A stretch of DNA of 64,000 nucleotides. It comes from Chryseobacterium capnotolerans. GTDB lineage: Bacteria; Bacteroidota; Bacteroidia; Flavobacteriales; Weeksellaceae. The position numbers and the translations under genes were made by a program. How positions within the stretch are numbered: the first letter of the stretch is position 1; every line of letters begins with the position of its first letter. Below, one piece after another: positions 37,439 through 48,231 of the stretch. The notes below the pieces were generated by a model. It did not search any database, had not been told where the DNA came from, and saw nothing but the letters and a program-made list of their open reading frames with translations. Location of the stretch: assembly GCF_021278965.1 (NCBI RefSeq), contig NZ_CP065589.1, forward strand, positions 3,105,001 to 3,169,000. Reading direction: 5' to 3'.

Positions 37439-38164
37439 ATGGAATGGTTTGAATCTTGGTTTGATACCCCTTATTATCATTTGTTGTATAGCAACAGAGA
37501 CTATACTGAAGCTGAAAACTTCATTACAAAACTTACTGCGGATCTACAGCTTCCGCCTCAATCCAGGATCATTGATCTTGCCTGTGGAAAAGGAAGACAT
37601 TCTGTTTTCCTCAACAAATTAGGGTACGATGTTTTAGGTCTGGATCTTTCAAGACAAAGTATTGAATCTGATAAACAGTATGAAAATCAAACCCTGATTT
37701 TCCAGGTTCACGATATGCGAAACCCCATTGATGCAGATCCGATGGATGCTGTTTTCAATCTTTTTACCAGTTTCGGTTATTTTGACAATGAAAATGATGA
37801 TAAAAAAGTTTTCCAATCAGTATATAATGTACTAAAACCTGGAGGATATTTTGTTCTGGATTACCTGAATGAAGAATATGTAAGAAACACCCTGGTGCCC
37901 GAAACCATTATTACCCGTGGAAATATTGATTTTAAGATTCTGAAAAAAATCGAAGGCAGACACGTTATTAAAGATATTCATTTTGAAACAGAGGGCCAGT
38001 CTTTCCATTTCTTTGAAAAAGTGAAACTTCACACATTGGAAGCCATCCATGCTTATGCTTCGGATTGTGGTTTTGAAAGAATAAAAATCTGGGGCGATTA
38101 TCAGTTGAATGAGTTTAATAAAGAAACTTCTCCACGTTGCATCAATTTATTTAAGAAAAAATAA
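37439..38164 (+). CDS. Class I SAM-dependent methyltransferase
   Basis: 241 aa. Motif I is IIDLACGKGRHSVFLNKLGYDVLGLDLS, with motif II-like VHDMRN and motif III FYLKPGGYFVLDYLNEEY region (VLKPGGYFVLDYL). The N-terminus MEWFESWFDTPYYHLLYSNRD is typical of a widespread group of uncharacterised small-molecule methyltransferases. Substrate unknown. Its TAA overlaps the ATG of the ZIP gene (TAATG), so translation is probably coupled. Confidence 0.85.
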   Translation: MEWFESWFDTPYYHLLYSNRDYTEAENFITKLTADLQLPPQSRIIDLACGKGRHSVFLNKLGYDVLGLDLSRQSIESDKQYENQTLIFQVHDMRNPIDADPMDAVFNLFTSFGYFDNENDDKKVFQSVYNVLKPGGYFVLDYLNEEYVRNTLVPETIITRGNIDFKILKKIEGRHVIKDIHFETEGQSFHFFEKVKLHTLEAIHAYASDCGFERIKIWGDYQLNEFNKETSPRCINLFKKK

Positions 38165-38873
38165 TGATAACAGTACTTTTACTGATTTTAAGTGTAGTTG
38201 CCGGAGTGTTTCTGGGGAAACACTTTGGTAAAAAGGAAAAGCTGGCTAAAAATCTATTGGTATTAAGTGCTGGCTTCCTGATTACAATCTGTCTGAATGA
38301 AGTTTTCCCTCAGGTATATACTTCTTCAGCAAGCAGCAGTCTGGGAATATTCGTCATTGCAGGAGTTCTTCTGCAAATGATTCTGGAAGCGCTTACCAAA
38401 GGTTTTGAGCATGGACATTTCCATCACCACAGTGAACATAATATTCTACCCATGGCTTTAATGGTAGGACTTTTTATTCATGCATTTATTGAGGGAATTC
38501 CCTGGCCAATGAAGAACATGAGTTATCACCTTACCTTTTAGGGATTGTGTTTCACAATCTTCCTATCTCATTTATCTTGGGCGCATTTTTATTCAATAGA
38601 AAAGGAGAATCCAAAAGCTCTTCAACTTATCCTTCTCTATTGATCGTTGCTCTTTTTGCATTAGCTTCTCCTATGGGAATGTTATTGGGGAATTATTTCA
38701 ACCCGGACCTTCAGCCCTATTTTCTGGCTATTGTAGGTGGAATTTTCCTTCATATTTCATCGGTGATTATTTTTGAAAGCAATAAGAATCACAATATTGA
38801 TTGGGTCAAAATTGGACTTGTCGTATTAGGTGTTTCTCTTGCTCTGATGATGCACCTTTTCCACCATCATTAA
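38164..38873 (+). CDS. ZIP family divalent metal transporter (single-base frameshift in sequence)
   Basis: About 236 aa after repair, seven to eight membrane helices. A His-rich loop, HGHFHHHSEH (about residues 80-90), precedes the core. The signature helix reads HAFIEGIPLANEEHELSP after adding one C to the C run 38500-38502; without it translation stops at 38541. The next helix, GIVFHNLPISFILGAFL, contains the HN metal site typical of ZIP proteins. It imports zinc or a related metal into the cytosol. Its start overlaps the methyltransferase stop. Confidence 0.87.
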
Positions 38874-38892
38874 AAAATTTATTTTAAAACAT

Positions 38893-38930
38893 AAAAAAAG
38901 CTCTGAATTTTAAAATTCAGAGCTTTTATT
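38893..38930. terminator. Bidirectional terminator between ZIP and FadL-like genes
   Basis: Perfect 16-bp palindromic stem (38896-38911 with 38912-38927) flanked by A and T runs, between converging genes. Confidence 0.88.
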
Positions 38931-38955
38931 TTTATTTCATCACATCAATGGGAAA

Positions 38956-40359
38956 TTAGAATTTCCAACCAACGGTAAGGAAGAAGTTGTTTCTGCTGTT
39001 TTTAACTTCACTTACTGCATAAGCATCACTTTCATAGATAGATTTTGAATCTAATGAATAATAAGCACTGTCATAATCATTTCCAATAAGTCCTCTCATA
39101 AAAGGATTGCTGTACTTTGAACTTACATTTTGATAGGATGCATCAATATAGAATGATTTGAAGTCATACCCAATACCAAACGAAAGTAAGTTTCTATCGC
39201 TTAACATCATATTACTATAAGATTGATCTGCTACATTACCTGCATTATCAAATCTGCTAATCGTAAGAGCATCAACCGGATTGGATAAATAGGAATACCC
39301 ACCTCTTAATCTTAGTTGCTGTACTCTATATTCGGCACCTACTCTTACTTCAGACATGTTTTTATAATTCTCTTTAAAGAAAGAATTCAGATCCCTTTCA
39401 ACGTTACCATATACTTTATAATCCGGTTTTGTAAGACCTAGAGTATAATCTACGTTCAATGAGAAGTTTTTACTGGCAACAAACGCTGCACTCACCGTAG
39501 CTTTAAGCGGAGAAGTAAATTTTCTGTTTTCAGAACCTATCCCATTTCCATAATCCGGATTATTGTAAAAGCTGAAATCACGATCTATATTCCAGAATGT
39601 AGGGGTCTCAAGAGATGCTCCTAATCTGAAATTAGGACTTAATTTTCCAATTACCCCTATTGTAGCGGAGAATCCAGAGGATCTTTCTGAATAAGGAGTA
39701 TCCTGTCTGTCAAAAACATCCACATAATTATTTTTATTCATCTTTAAGCCCAATCTATCATACTGATCTACAGTAGCATTGAAAAAATTCAATCCTGCTC
39801 CAATATATACACTATGATTATAATTCGCTCCAACACCGAAACTCATCTTGGATAAATTTCCGTATCTTGAATAAGCATGTCCGTCTAATGTAGCAGCACC
39901 ATCAGGTAAAGAAGCTGTTATATTAGCATTTCCGGGAGTCTGTATAATATTATCAAGGGATTGATTTGAAAAATTAACCCCGATATTGATAAATTTCCAT
40001 GCCGACTCAGTCATTAATGGAAAAGCAATTACACCTCCCGCATTTCCTAAATCACCTCTTGTCTTGCTAAAATCCATTTTATTTCCACCTAAGGAAGAGC
40101 TATTTTTATTCCCTATAACGGATAAGGTTGCAGAAACTTCTCCTGAAATAGCAACTCCTAAACCTGCCGGGTTAGTCAGCAATGAATTCGCATCACCTCC
40201 CAATGCTCCGTTAGCACCTGCCATGGCATTAAACTTGGCAGATCCCACCATAGGAGTACTAGAATAAACATCTACAGTATTTCTTATTAATGAAACATCT
40301 TGAGCCTGCGCAAAAAATGCAGCAGAAATACCCATTAATACTAAAGATTTTTTTAACAT
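38956..40359 (-). CDS. Outer-membrane OmpP1/FadL-like beta-barrel protein
   Basis: 467 aa. Signal peptide (residues 1-19, cleaved after FAQAQ). N-terminal FNAMAGANGALGGDANSLLTNPAGLG is the plug-like region of the OmpP1/FadL family. Many alternating beta strands follow, and the protein ends in an aromatic-rich strand NNFFLTVGWKF with C-terminal Phe, as outer-membrane barrels do. FadL proteins pass hydrophobic compounds such as fatty acids; in Bacteroidota some are labelled hemin receptors without proof. The ligand is not inferable. Confidence 0.82.
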   Translation of the reverse strand: MLKKSLVLMGISAAFFAQAQDVSLIRNTVDVYSSTPMVGSAKFNAMAGANGALGGDANSLLTNPAGLGVAISGEVSATLSVIGNKNSSSLGGNKMDFSKTRGDLGNAGGVIAFPLMTESAWKFINIGVNFSNQSLDNIIQTPGNANITASLPDGAATLDGHAYSRYGNLSKMSFGVGANYNHSVYIGAGLNFFNATVDQYDRLGLKMNKNNYVDVFDRQDTPYSERSSGFSATIGVIGKLSPNFRLGASLETPTFWNIDRDFSFYNNPDYGNGIGSENRKFTSPLKATVSAAFVASKNFSLNVDYTLGLTKPDYKVYGNVERDLNSFFKENYKNMSEVRVGAEYRVQQLRLRGGYSYLSNPVDALTISRFDNAGNVADQSYSNMMLSDRNLLSFGIGYDFKSFYIDASYQNVSSKYSNPFMRGLIGNDYDSAYYSLDSKSIYESDAYAVSEVKNSRNNFFLTVGWKF

Positions 40360-40393
40360 TATTTTTTTAATAGTTTTTTAATGAAGTTGAATA

Positions 40394-41470
40394 TTATCTG
40401 AAGCCACCGGATCTGAAGCCGCCACCCCCGCCGGATGAGCCACCTCTAAAGCCGCCACCGCCGCCTGATGAACCGCCAGATCTGAAACCACCACTGGAAT
40501 TATTAAATCCGCCATTGTTTCTAAAACCTCCGGAATCACCGGATCTGAAACCTCCATTATATCTTGGCTGTTGAGGCGCAGAATTACGGAATCCACCTGA
40601 ATCTGAATTCCTGAAACCGCCATTTGAATTTCCGTTTCTAAATCCACCAGAGCTTCCATTTCTGAATCCGCCGTTTTCATTTCTAAAACCACCTGAATTT
40701 TCATTTCTGAAGCCACCGGAATTAGAGTTTCTAAATCCATTAGAATTTCTGAATCCGTTGTTATTTCTAGCAGTGTTTGTTCTGTATACAGCATTACTCA
40801 TTCCTGAGCCGCTGTTACCGCTTCTCATATAAATTCTGTTATGTCCGCCCCAATAGCCACCTCCGTAGCCCCAGTAAGGGTTTCCATAATACCCACCCCA
40901 GAATGGATCATAGTATCCGCCCCAGTATGGAGAATATCCATATCCCCAATATGGGCTTCCCCATCCGAAAGAGCCTCCCCAGCCCCAACCGAATGATCCG
41001 CCCCAACCCCATGAAAGACTAGCACCCCAGCCCCAGCCACGGTTCCAGCCCCAGTAAGGATTATATCCTCCCCAGCCCCAAGGAGATCCCCATCCCCATG
41101 AGTTGTCATAATAATTGGTTTGAGAGCCTGCATACATCCCCCAATCAGAGTTGGTTGCATTTCCCCAATTAGGATCTACATCGCTCCATTCGTTATATTT
41201 ATTTTGCTGTTCTCTGGAATTCGTCTGTGCATTCTGAATAACATTAGAATCCTGATAGTAGTCGTAGTAATCTCCTACTCTGTTTCCGCCACCATTAATG
41301 ATAACTCCTTCTGGCAGCGTATCCTTATTGGGGTCATAATATACCCCATCTGTCTCGCTATACCCTCCCATCTGAGCACCACAAGACATAAGCAATAATC
41401 CGCCTGAGATTGCTAATATCCCTTTAGATTTTAGCAGCCCAAGCAAATTTTTATGTATATTTCTTTTCAT
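40394..41470 (-). CDS. Gly/Trp/Tyr-rich lipoprotein with FRN-GG repeats
   Basis: 358 aa. Lipoprotein signal with lipobox LLMSC, Cys at residue 30. Residues about 120-205 are extremely rich in Trp, Gly and Tyr (WGWGSPWGWGGYNPYWGWN and similar). Residues about 235-358 are repeats of the type GGFRN-x-(N/S)SG, basic and Gly/Asn/Ser-rich. No fold family is recognised. Homologues in Bacteroidota are sometimes misnamed prolyl-tRNA synthetase, probably because of the adjacent divergent proS. Likely surface- or periplasm-exposed; the composition suggests flexible, sticky, possibly phase-separating regions, which is inference. Confidence 0.72.
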   Translation of the reverse strand: MKRNIHKNLLGLLKSKGILAISGGLLLMSCGAQMGGYSETDGVYYDPNKDTLPEGVIINGGGNRVGDYYDYYQDSNVIQNAQTNSREQQNKYNEWSDVDPNWGNATNSDWGMYAGSQTNYYDNSWGWGSPWGWGGYNPYWGWNRGWGWGASLSWGWGGSFGWGWGGSFGWGSPYWGYGYSPYWGGYYDPFWGGYYGNPYWGYGGGYWGGHNRIYMRSGNSGSGMSNAVYRTNTARNNNGFRNSNGFRNSNSGGFRNENSGGFRNENGGFRNGSSGGFRNGNSNGGFRNSDSGGFRNSAPQQPRYNGGFRSGDSGGFRNNGGFNNSSGGFRSGGSSGGGGGFRGGSSGGGGGFRSGGFR

Positions 41471-41607
41471 GATAACGTAAAAATTTTTAATTTAAATTAT
41501 ATTTGCAATCTGTACCAAAAATGTACCAAATACTGATTAAAAAATCTATCAAAAATAGATTTTTATTTTTAGATAACAATAATGTGCAAAAGTTAAAAAA
41601 ATTTTAA

Positions 41608-43090
<1,483 letters not shown>

Positions 43091-43205
43091 TAATTTTAAC
43101 GATTTTAGGAAATTTCGTTAATTTTTCAACAATTATTGAAAAAAAATGACATTTGGACGGATTTTTGTTTAAATTTATCTCAACATTAATCTAAAAAAAT
43201 TTATT

Positions 43206-44537
43206 ATGTCTTTAAATGTCATTGATTTAATTAAAGGACAATTAGGTCCCGCTTTGGTTTCACAGGCTGCATCACAGTTTGGAGAAAGCGAATCCGGAAT
43301 TTCTAAAGCAATTGGTGGCTTATTACCCGCTGTAGTAGGTGGATTAGCCAATAACGCAGACAATCCTGGTGTTGTGGATGCTATTACGAAAGCCTCTTCA
43401 AGCGGAATTTTAGGAAATTTATTAGGTGGGTCATCTAGTAACCCTATTATTACCAATTTATTATCTTCTCTTTTTGGAGATAAAGTAGGCGGACTAGTTA
43501 ATTCCATTGCCAGTTTTTCAGGAATCAGCAACAATTCTGCAGGTTCTTTGTTAAACCTGGTTACCGGGGCTACAGTAGGCACAGTGGGAAAATATGCAGC
43601 AGACAATAATTTGGGTGCTTCAGGTATTTCCAGCTTACTGAATGATCAGAAAGGCATTATTTCTTCTTTACTGCCGGCAGGACTTTCTTTAGCTTCCTTT
43701 GGATTAGGAGCTGAAAATTGGTTTGGTCAAGCGAAAGAAACAGTTTCTTCAGTAACTTCTACTGCTAAGGATAACATCGCTGAAGGTGTTGCTACAGCAA
43801 GAGAAAATGTAAGTGAAGGAGCAAGAGAAATAAGAGAACAATTTGAAAATAACAACAATAATAATCAAGGCGGAGGCTCAATCTGGAAATGGTTGCTTCC
43901 GCTTTTATTATTAATCGCCGCTGGATATTTCCTTTGGAAACAATGTGAGAAGAAGCAAACAACGACAACGATGTCTTCTACCTCAGACTCTACGGGAATG
44001 TCTGTAGATAGTGCCTCCACAACATCTTCTACTCCAGCTTCTACTGCAACACCTGCAGCTAAAACGGATGAAAACATCGACCTTAATGGAGTAATGCTGA
44101 AAGGATACAAAGGCGGTATGGAAGACCAAATGATTTCATTCCTGAAAACTGATGGATACAAAAATGCGGCAGATGATGCAGCATTGAAAGACAAGTGGTA
44201 CGATTTCGATCATGTAAACTTTAAATTGGGCAGCTCTACTGAATTAGAGGCTGGATCACAAGGACAGTTGGATAACTTAGTAGCTATTCTTAAAGCTTTC
44301 CCTGATGCAAAAATCAAAATCGGTGGATATACTGATAAAACAGGAAATGAAGCCTCTAACGTAAAACTTTCTCAGTCAAGAGCTGATTTCATCAAAGCTG
44401 CTTTAGCAAAAGCAGGAGTTGGAGCTCAGGTTCTTGGAGCAGAAGGGTACGGAAGTAAATTTGCTAAAGTAGATGCAAAAGCTTCTGATGCTGAAAGAGC
44501 TGCAGATAGAAAAATGTCTGTAAGATTCTCTAAATAA
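43206..44537 (+). CDS. DUF937-OmpA fusion, membrane-anchored
   Basis: 443 aa. Residues 1-165 are a DUF937-type helical domain (QLGPALVSQAASQFG, GGLLPAVVGGLAN). Then comes an amphipathic stretch with repeated AKDN/AREN units (about 175-215), an Asn-rich linker, and one membrane helix (WLLPLLLLIAAGYFLW, about 228-245). A Ser/Thr-rich linker leads to a C-terminal OmpA domain (about 330-443; INVGGYTD-like motif IKIGGYTDKTGN, LSQSRADFIKAAL) that should bind peptidoglycan. There is no signal peptide, so DUF937 is predicted to be cytosolic, with OmpA in the periplasm, linking the two compartments. Function unknown. Confidence 0.8.
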   Translation: MSLNVIDLIKGQLGPALVSQAASQFGESESGISKAIGGLLPAVVGGLANNADNPGVVDAITKASSSGILGNLLGGSSSNPIITNLLSSLFGDKVGGLVNSIASFSGISNNSAGSLLNLVTGATVGTVGKYAADNNLGASGISSLLNDQKGIISSLLPAGLSLASFGLGAENWFGQAKETVSSVTSTAKDNIAEGVATARENVSEGAREIREQFENNNNNNQGGGSIWKWLLPLLLLIAAGYFLWKQCEKKQTTTTMSSTSDSTGMSVDSASTTSSTPASTATPAAKTDENIDLNGVMLKGYKGGMEDQMISFLKTDGYKNAADDAALKDKWYDFDHVNFKLGSSTELEAGSQGQLDNLVAILKAFPDAKIKIGGYTDKTGNEASNVKLSQSRADFIKAALAKAGVGAQVLGAEGYGSKFAKVDAKASDAERAADRKMSVRFSK

Positions 44538-44559
44538 TCTTTAGAATCAATAAAAATTG

Positions 44560-44590
44560 AATCCCGGAAAGTGATTTTCGGGATTTTTTT
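44560..44590 (+). terminator. Terminator of the DUF937-OmpA gene
   Basis: Stem of about 11 bp (44560-44570 with 44575-44585, core ATCCCG) followed by seven T. Confidence 0.8.
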
Positions 44591-44650
44591 ATGTCTTGGT
44601 TTTTGTGTTTACATTTATTTAATTAAATTTGTTAGTCATTTCTAACATTT

Positions 44651-45989
44651 ATGAGTTTCAATTTAAAAAGCGCCTGGCGAAAAGATAAAACATCCCACTC
44701 TTTATCAGAAGTTTATTCTTCTATTAAAGTCCCTAAAAAAGCCAGCTTCTGGAGAAAATACCTTGCATTTGCCGGGCCCGGACTAATGATTGCCGTAGGA
44801 TATATGGACCCCGGAAACTGGGCAACAGATATTGCCGGAGGGGCTCAGTTTGGTTATACCCTACTTTCAGTGATTCTTATTTCCAACATTTTTGCGGTGG
44901 TTTTACAACATTTATCCGTTAAACTTGGCGTGGTAGCAGAAAGAGATTTGGCGCAGGCCTGTAGAGATCACTTCAATCCTACTACCAATTTCATTCTCTG
45001 GGTATTTTGTGAAATAGCCATTGCCGCCTGCGACCTGGCAGAGGTTATTGGTTCAGCAATAGCATTAAATCTTTTATTTCATATTCCTCTGACCTGGGGA
45101 ATTGTAATTACAACAGTAGATGTATTGATCATTCTTCTCCTTCAGGCTAAGGGTTTCCGATGGATTGAAAGTATTGTAGGTGGACTTATTTTTGTAATCC
45201 TCGCCTGTTTTGCCTATGAAATTGTTATTTCCAAGCCTGCTTTTAATGAAATTCTGGGCGGATTGGTTCCCCAAAAAGAAATCATTCAGAATCCGGCTAT
45301 GCTTTATATAGCGATCGGGATTTTAGGAGCTACTGTGATGCCACACAATTTATATCTTCACAGTAGTATTGTACAGACAAGGGATTATACCCGTGATACA
45401 GAAGGTAAAAAAGAGGCGATTAAGTTTGCGACTTTAGACAGTACAGTGTCTTTAATGCTGGCATTCTTTATTAATGCTGCCATTTTAATTCTTGCCGCTG
45501 CAACATTCCACACTACAGGTAACGAACATGTAGCGGATATTCATGATGCTTACAAGATGTTAACCCCTATTTTAGGAGCTTCAATGGCAAGCATTGCTTT
45601 TGCGATTGCCTTATTGGCTTCAGGACAAAATTCAACGCTTACAGGAACCTTAGCTGGCCAGATCGTGATGGAAGGCTTTTTTAAATATCAAACTAAAGCC
45701 ATGGCTGCGAAGATTAATTACAAGACTTATCGCAGTGATTCCAGCCTTGATTGTTGCTATTCTTTATGGAGAACAAGGAACGACAGAATTATTGGTTTTA
45801 AGCCAGGTAATTCTATCGATGCAGTTAAGTTTTGCAGTAGTTCCATTAGTCATGTTCACCAACGATAAAGCTAAAATGGGTGAGTTTGTGAACAAGCCAC
45901 TCCTAAAGGTTTGTGTATGGGGTATCACTATTATTATCATTGTTTTAAATTTATATCTGCTGTATCAGACGTTTACAGGAGAGCAGTAA
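44651..45989 (+). CDS. mntH: Nramp family divalent metal transporter (single-base frameshift in sequence)
   Basis: About 445 aa after repair, eleven membrane helices. Nramp motifs: GYMDPGNWATDIAGG in helix 1 (metal-binding D-P-G-N), GATVMPHNLYLHSS in helix 6 (M-P-H-N) and GQNSTLTGTLAGQ later. The frame breaks at the T run 45677-45682 (one extra T). Removing it gives the expected FLNIKLKPWLRRLITRLIAVIPAL and joins the downstream ORF. Proton-coupled uptake of Mn(II) or Fe(II) into the cytosol is the family function. It has its own terminator. Confidence 0.92.
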
Positions 45990-46034
45990 TTGATTTCGGG
46001 ATTTCGGGATTCAAGATTCCGAACACCACAGTTC

Positions 46035-46075
46035 AAAGCTCAAGTTTTAAGATTAAAACTTGAGCTTTTATTTTT
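46035..46075 (+). terminator. Terminator of mntH
   Basis: Perfect 15-bp stem (46035-46049 with 46054-46068) followed by a T-rich tail. Confidence 0.9.
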
Positions 46076-46236
46076 GCCTCAATCCCTTGTCTCTCCTTTT
46101 TTTGTTTACTATTCATTTGTCTCTTAGAGCCCTGTCTATACAGTCCTATTTTCTTCAACCATTTTTCTGCCTTAATGTCCTGTTTTTTCCTTTGGCAGAG
46201 TCTTTGTGAAACATTCATGTAAATAAATATTGAATT

Positions 46237-46772
46237 ATGGAAAATCAGGATATTAACGAAGAAAGCATCAATAATCAAGAAGATAACACAACTCAGAATG
46301 AGGCAACCCCTCAGGACAATGTGACAGCTACTCCTTCTGCTGAGGAACTTTTGGCAGAAGAAAAAGACCGTTACATCAGATTATATGCTGAATTCGAAAA
46401 CTATAAAAAAGAACTTCTAAGGAAAAAATGGAATTCTTCCAATATGCTAACCAGGATATGATGGTTTCTATGTTGGGTGTTTTAGATGACTTTGAAAGAG
46501 CATTAAAAGAAATTGCTAAAAACGGAAATCCGGCAGATCTTCAAGGGGTTGAACTTATCTATCAGAAATTCAAAAATAAACTTACTGAAAAAGGATTAAA
46601 AGCTATGGAAGTGAAAGCTGGAGACAGCTTCAATGTAGACTTCCATGAAGCTATTACTCAAATTCCGGCTCCATCTGAGGATCTGAAAGGGAAAATCGTA
46701 GATGTTATTGAAACAGGATATACTTTAAGTGATAAGGTAATCCGTTTTGCAAAAGTAGTAACAGGAAACTAA
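46237..46772 (+). CDS. grpE: Nucleotide exchange factor GrpE (single-base frameshift in sequence)
   Basis: 178 aa after repair. Acidic, Gln/Asn-rich N-terminal tail, a long helix (LLAEEKDRYIRLYAEFENYKK), then the beta-domain with GVELIYQKFKNKLTEKGL, AGDSFNVDFHEAI and GYTLSDKVIRFAKVVT. The frame breaks at the A run 46405-46410; one more A gives the family phrase YKKRTSKEKMEFF and joins the second ORF. GrpE releases ADP from DnaK. It is followed 100 bp later by dnaJ, the usual order. Confidence 0.94.
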
Positions 46773-46778
46773 AATTCA

Positions 46779-46866
46779 TAAATGATAAATGATGAGTGAT
46801 AATTGATGAATGTTTCACTTATTAGCTTTACAATATCTTTTATCATTTATCAACAATCAATTATTA
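46779..46866. repeat. Degenerate TGATRA repeats and inverted repeat between grpE and dnaJ
   Basis: ATGATAAATGATGAGTGATAATTGATGAATG on the left arm (about 46781-46811) partly pairs with ATCATTTATCAACAATCAATT on the right (about 46840-46865), giving a long imperfect hairpin. The unit resembles the heptamer arrays elsewhere in the window. It could act as a processing or attenuation hairpin within the grpE-dnaJ transcript. Confidence 0.5.
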
Positions 46867-46873
46867 AATTGTC

Positions 46874-47992
46874 ATGTCAAAAAGAGATTATTACGAGGTT
46901 CTTGAGATCAGCAAATCTGCATCTGCCGACGAAATAAAAAAAGCATACCGTAAAATGGCCATCAAATTTCACCCGGATAAAAATCCTGGGGATAAAGAGG
47001 CTGAAGAAAAATTCAAAGAAGCTGCTGAAGCTTACGAAGTATTAAGCGATGATCAGAAACGTGCCAGATACGACCAATTCGGTCACGCCGGAATGGGTGG
47101 AAATGGTGGTTTCGGAGGCGGAGGCTTCGGAGGCGGAATGAATATGGAAGATATTTTCAGTCAGTTTGGAGATATTTTCGGTGGCGGTTTCGGAGGATTC
47201 GGCGGTGGCGGCGGTGGTCGTCAGCAGGTGAAAGGTTCTAATTTAAGAATCAGAATCAAGCTGAACCTTGAGGAAATGGTAAACGGAACTCACAAAACCA
47301 TTAAAGTTAAAAAAATGAAGATGGCAGAAGGTGCCACTTCAAAAACATGTCCTACCTGTAACGGTTCCGGTGTTCAGCTTAAAGTGATGAACACGATGTT
47401 TGGTCAAATGCAGACTCAAACTACTTGTGGAACTTGCCAGGGAATTGGAAAAGTTGCAGATAAAATTCCTGCTGGAGCTAATGCTCAGGGTCTTGTAAAA
47501 GATGAGGAAGAAATCACAATTAACATTCCTGCAGGTGCAAGAGACGGAATCCAGCTTAATGTAAGAGGAAAAGGAAATGATGCTCCGTTTGGTGGTACTC
47601 CGGGTGATTTATTAGTGATCATCGAAGAAGAAGTAGATCAAACAATTAAGAGAGAAGGTGACAATCTTCACCAGGAACTGTATGTTTCATTTGCTGAAGC
47701 TGCTTTAGGAACTAAAAAAGAAATTCCTACCGTAGGCGGAAAAGTAAAAATTACTGTTGATCCTGGAACTCAATCCGGAAAAATCTTAAGATTAGCAGGA
47801 AAAGGTCTTCCAAGTATCGATAGCTATGGTAAAGGAGACATGTTTATTCATATCAATGTTTGGACACCGCAAAAGCTTACTAAGGAGCAAAAAGACTTCT
47901 TTGAAAAGCAGATGTCCAGCGGAGAAATGGTTGCAGAACCATCCGGAAAGGAGAAAACTTTTTTTGATAAAGTGAAAGATTTATTCAATTAA
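46874..47992 (+). CDS. dnaJ: Chaperone DnaJ with a reduced zinc domain
   Basis: 372 aa. J domain at residues 1-70 with HPD at 33-35, then a Gly/Phe-rich region (72-116). The Cys-rich region has only two of the four CxxCxGxG motifs: CPTCNGSG (C159, C162) and CGTCQGIG (C185, C188). These correspond to motifs 2 and 3, which form zinc centre II; motifs 1 and 4 (centre I) are absent. In their place are [11 protein letters not shown] before and [17 protein letters not shown] after. The C-terminal substrate domains are full length ([32 protein letters not shown]). It acts with DnaK and GrpE in protein folding. The reduction is not due to a frameshift. Confidence 0.92.
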   Translation: MSKRDYYEVLEISKSASADEIKKAYRKMAIKFHPDKNPGDKEAEEKFKEAAEAYEVLSDDQKRARYDQFGHAGMGGNGGFGGGGFGGGMNMEDIFSQFGDIFGGGFGGFGGGGGGRQQVKGSNLRIRIKLNLEEMVNGTHKTIKVKKMKMAEGATSKTCPTCNGSGVQLKVMNTMFGQMQTQTTCGTCQGIGKVADKIPAGANAQGLVKDEEEITINIPAGARDGIQLNVRGKGNDAPFGGTPGDLLVIIEEEVDQTIKREGDNLHQELYVSFAEAALGTKKEIPTVGGKVKITVDPGTQSGKILRLAGKGLPSIDSYGKGDMFIHINVWTPQKLTKEQKDFFEKQMSSGEMVAEPSGKEKTFFDKVKDLFN

Positions 47993-47996
47993 TATA

Positions 47997-48021
47997 AAAA
48001 GAGGCTTAGGCCTCTTTTTTT
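47997..48021 (+). terminator. Terminator of dnaJ
   Basis: Perfect 8-bp stem (47998-48005 with 48010-48017, AAAGAGGC, loop TTAG) followed by T residues. Confidence 0.88.
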
Positions 48022-48180
48022 GTTTAAAATTTAAGGTTTAATATTCAAAGTTAGATACCCATATTCTATACTTTATTTCTATTCTTCTGTTAGAACTTAA
48101 CGTTAGCTCTAACATTTATCAGTTTAGATTCTTTTCATTACAACAGAGAAAGTGCGCTGAAGTTACTTAGATTTTAAATC

Positions 48181-48212
48181 AAAAAAATCCTGCAAATCAA
48201 TGCAGGATTTCT
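48181..48212 (-). terminator. Terminator of the DUF808 gene
   Basis: Perfect 10-bp stem (48185-48194 with 48201-48210) with T run on the minus strand from the A run at 48181-48187. Confidence 0.85.
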
Positions 48213-48231
48213 TTATTATATTTTGGTTAAT

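Noticed and set aside
40378..41398. Several long frames overlapping the Gly/Trp-rich gene on both strands
   Set aside because: They are by-products of the biased composition; only the 40394-41470 frame has a lipoprotein signal.
46033..46216. Minus-strand Lys/Gln-rich frame between mntH and grpE
   Set aside because: It overlaps the mntH terminator and the grpE leader, and I recognise no domain in it. A small unknown gene cannot be fully excluded.
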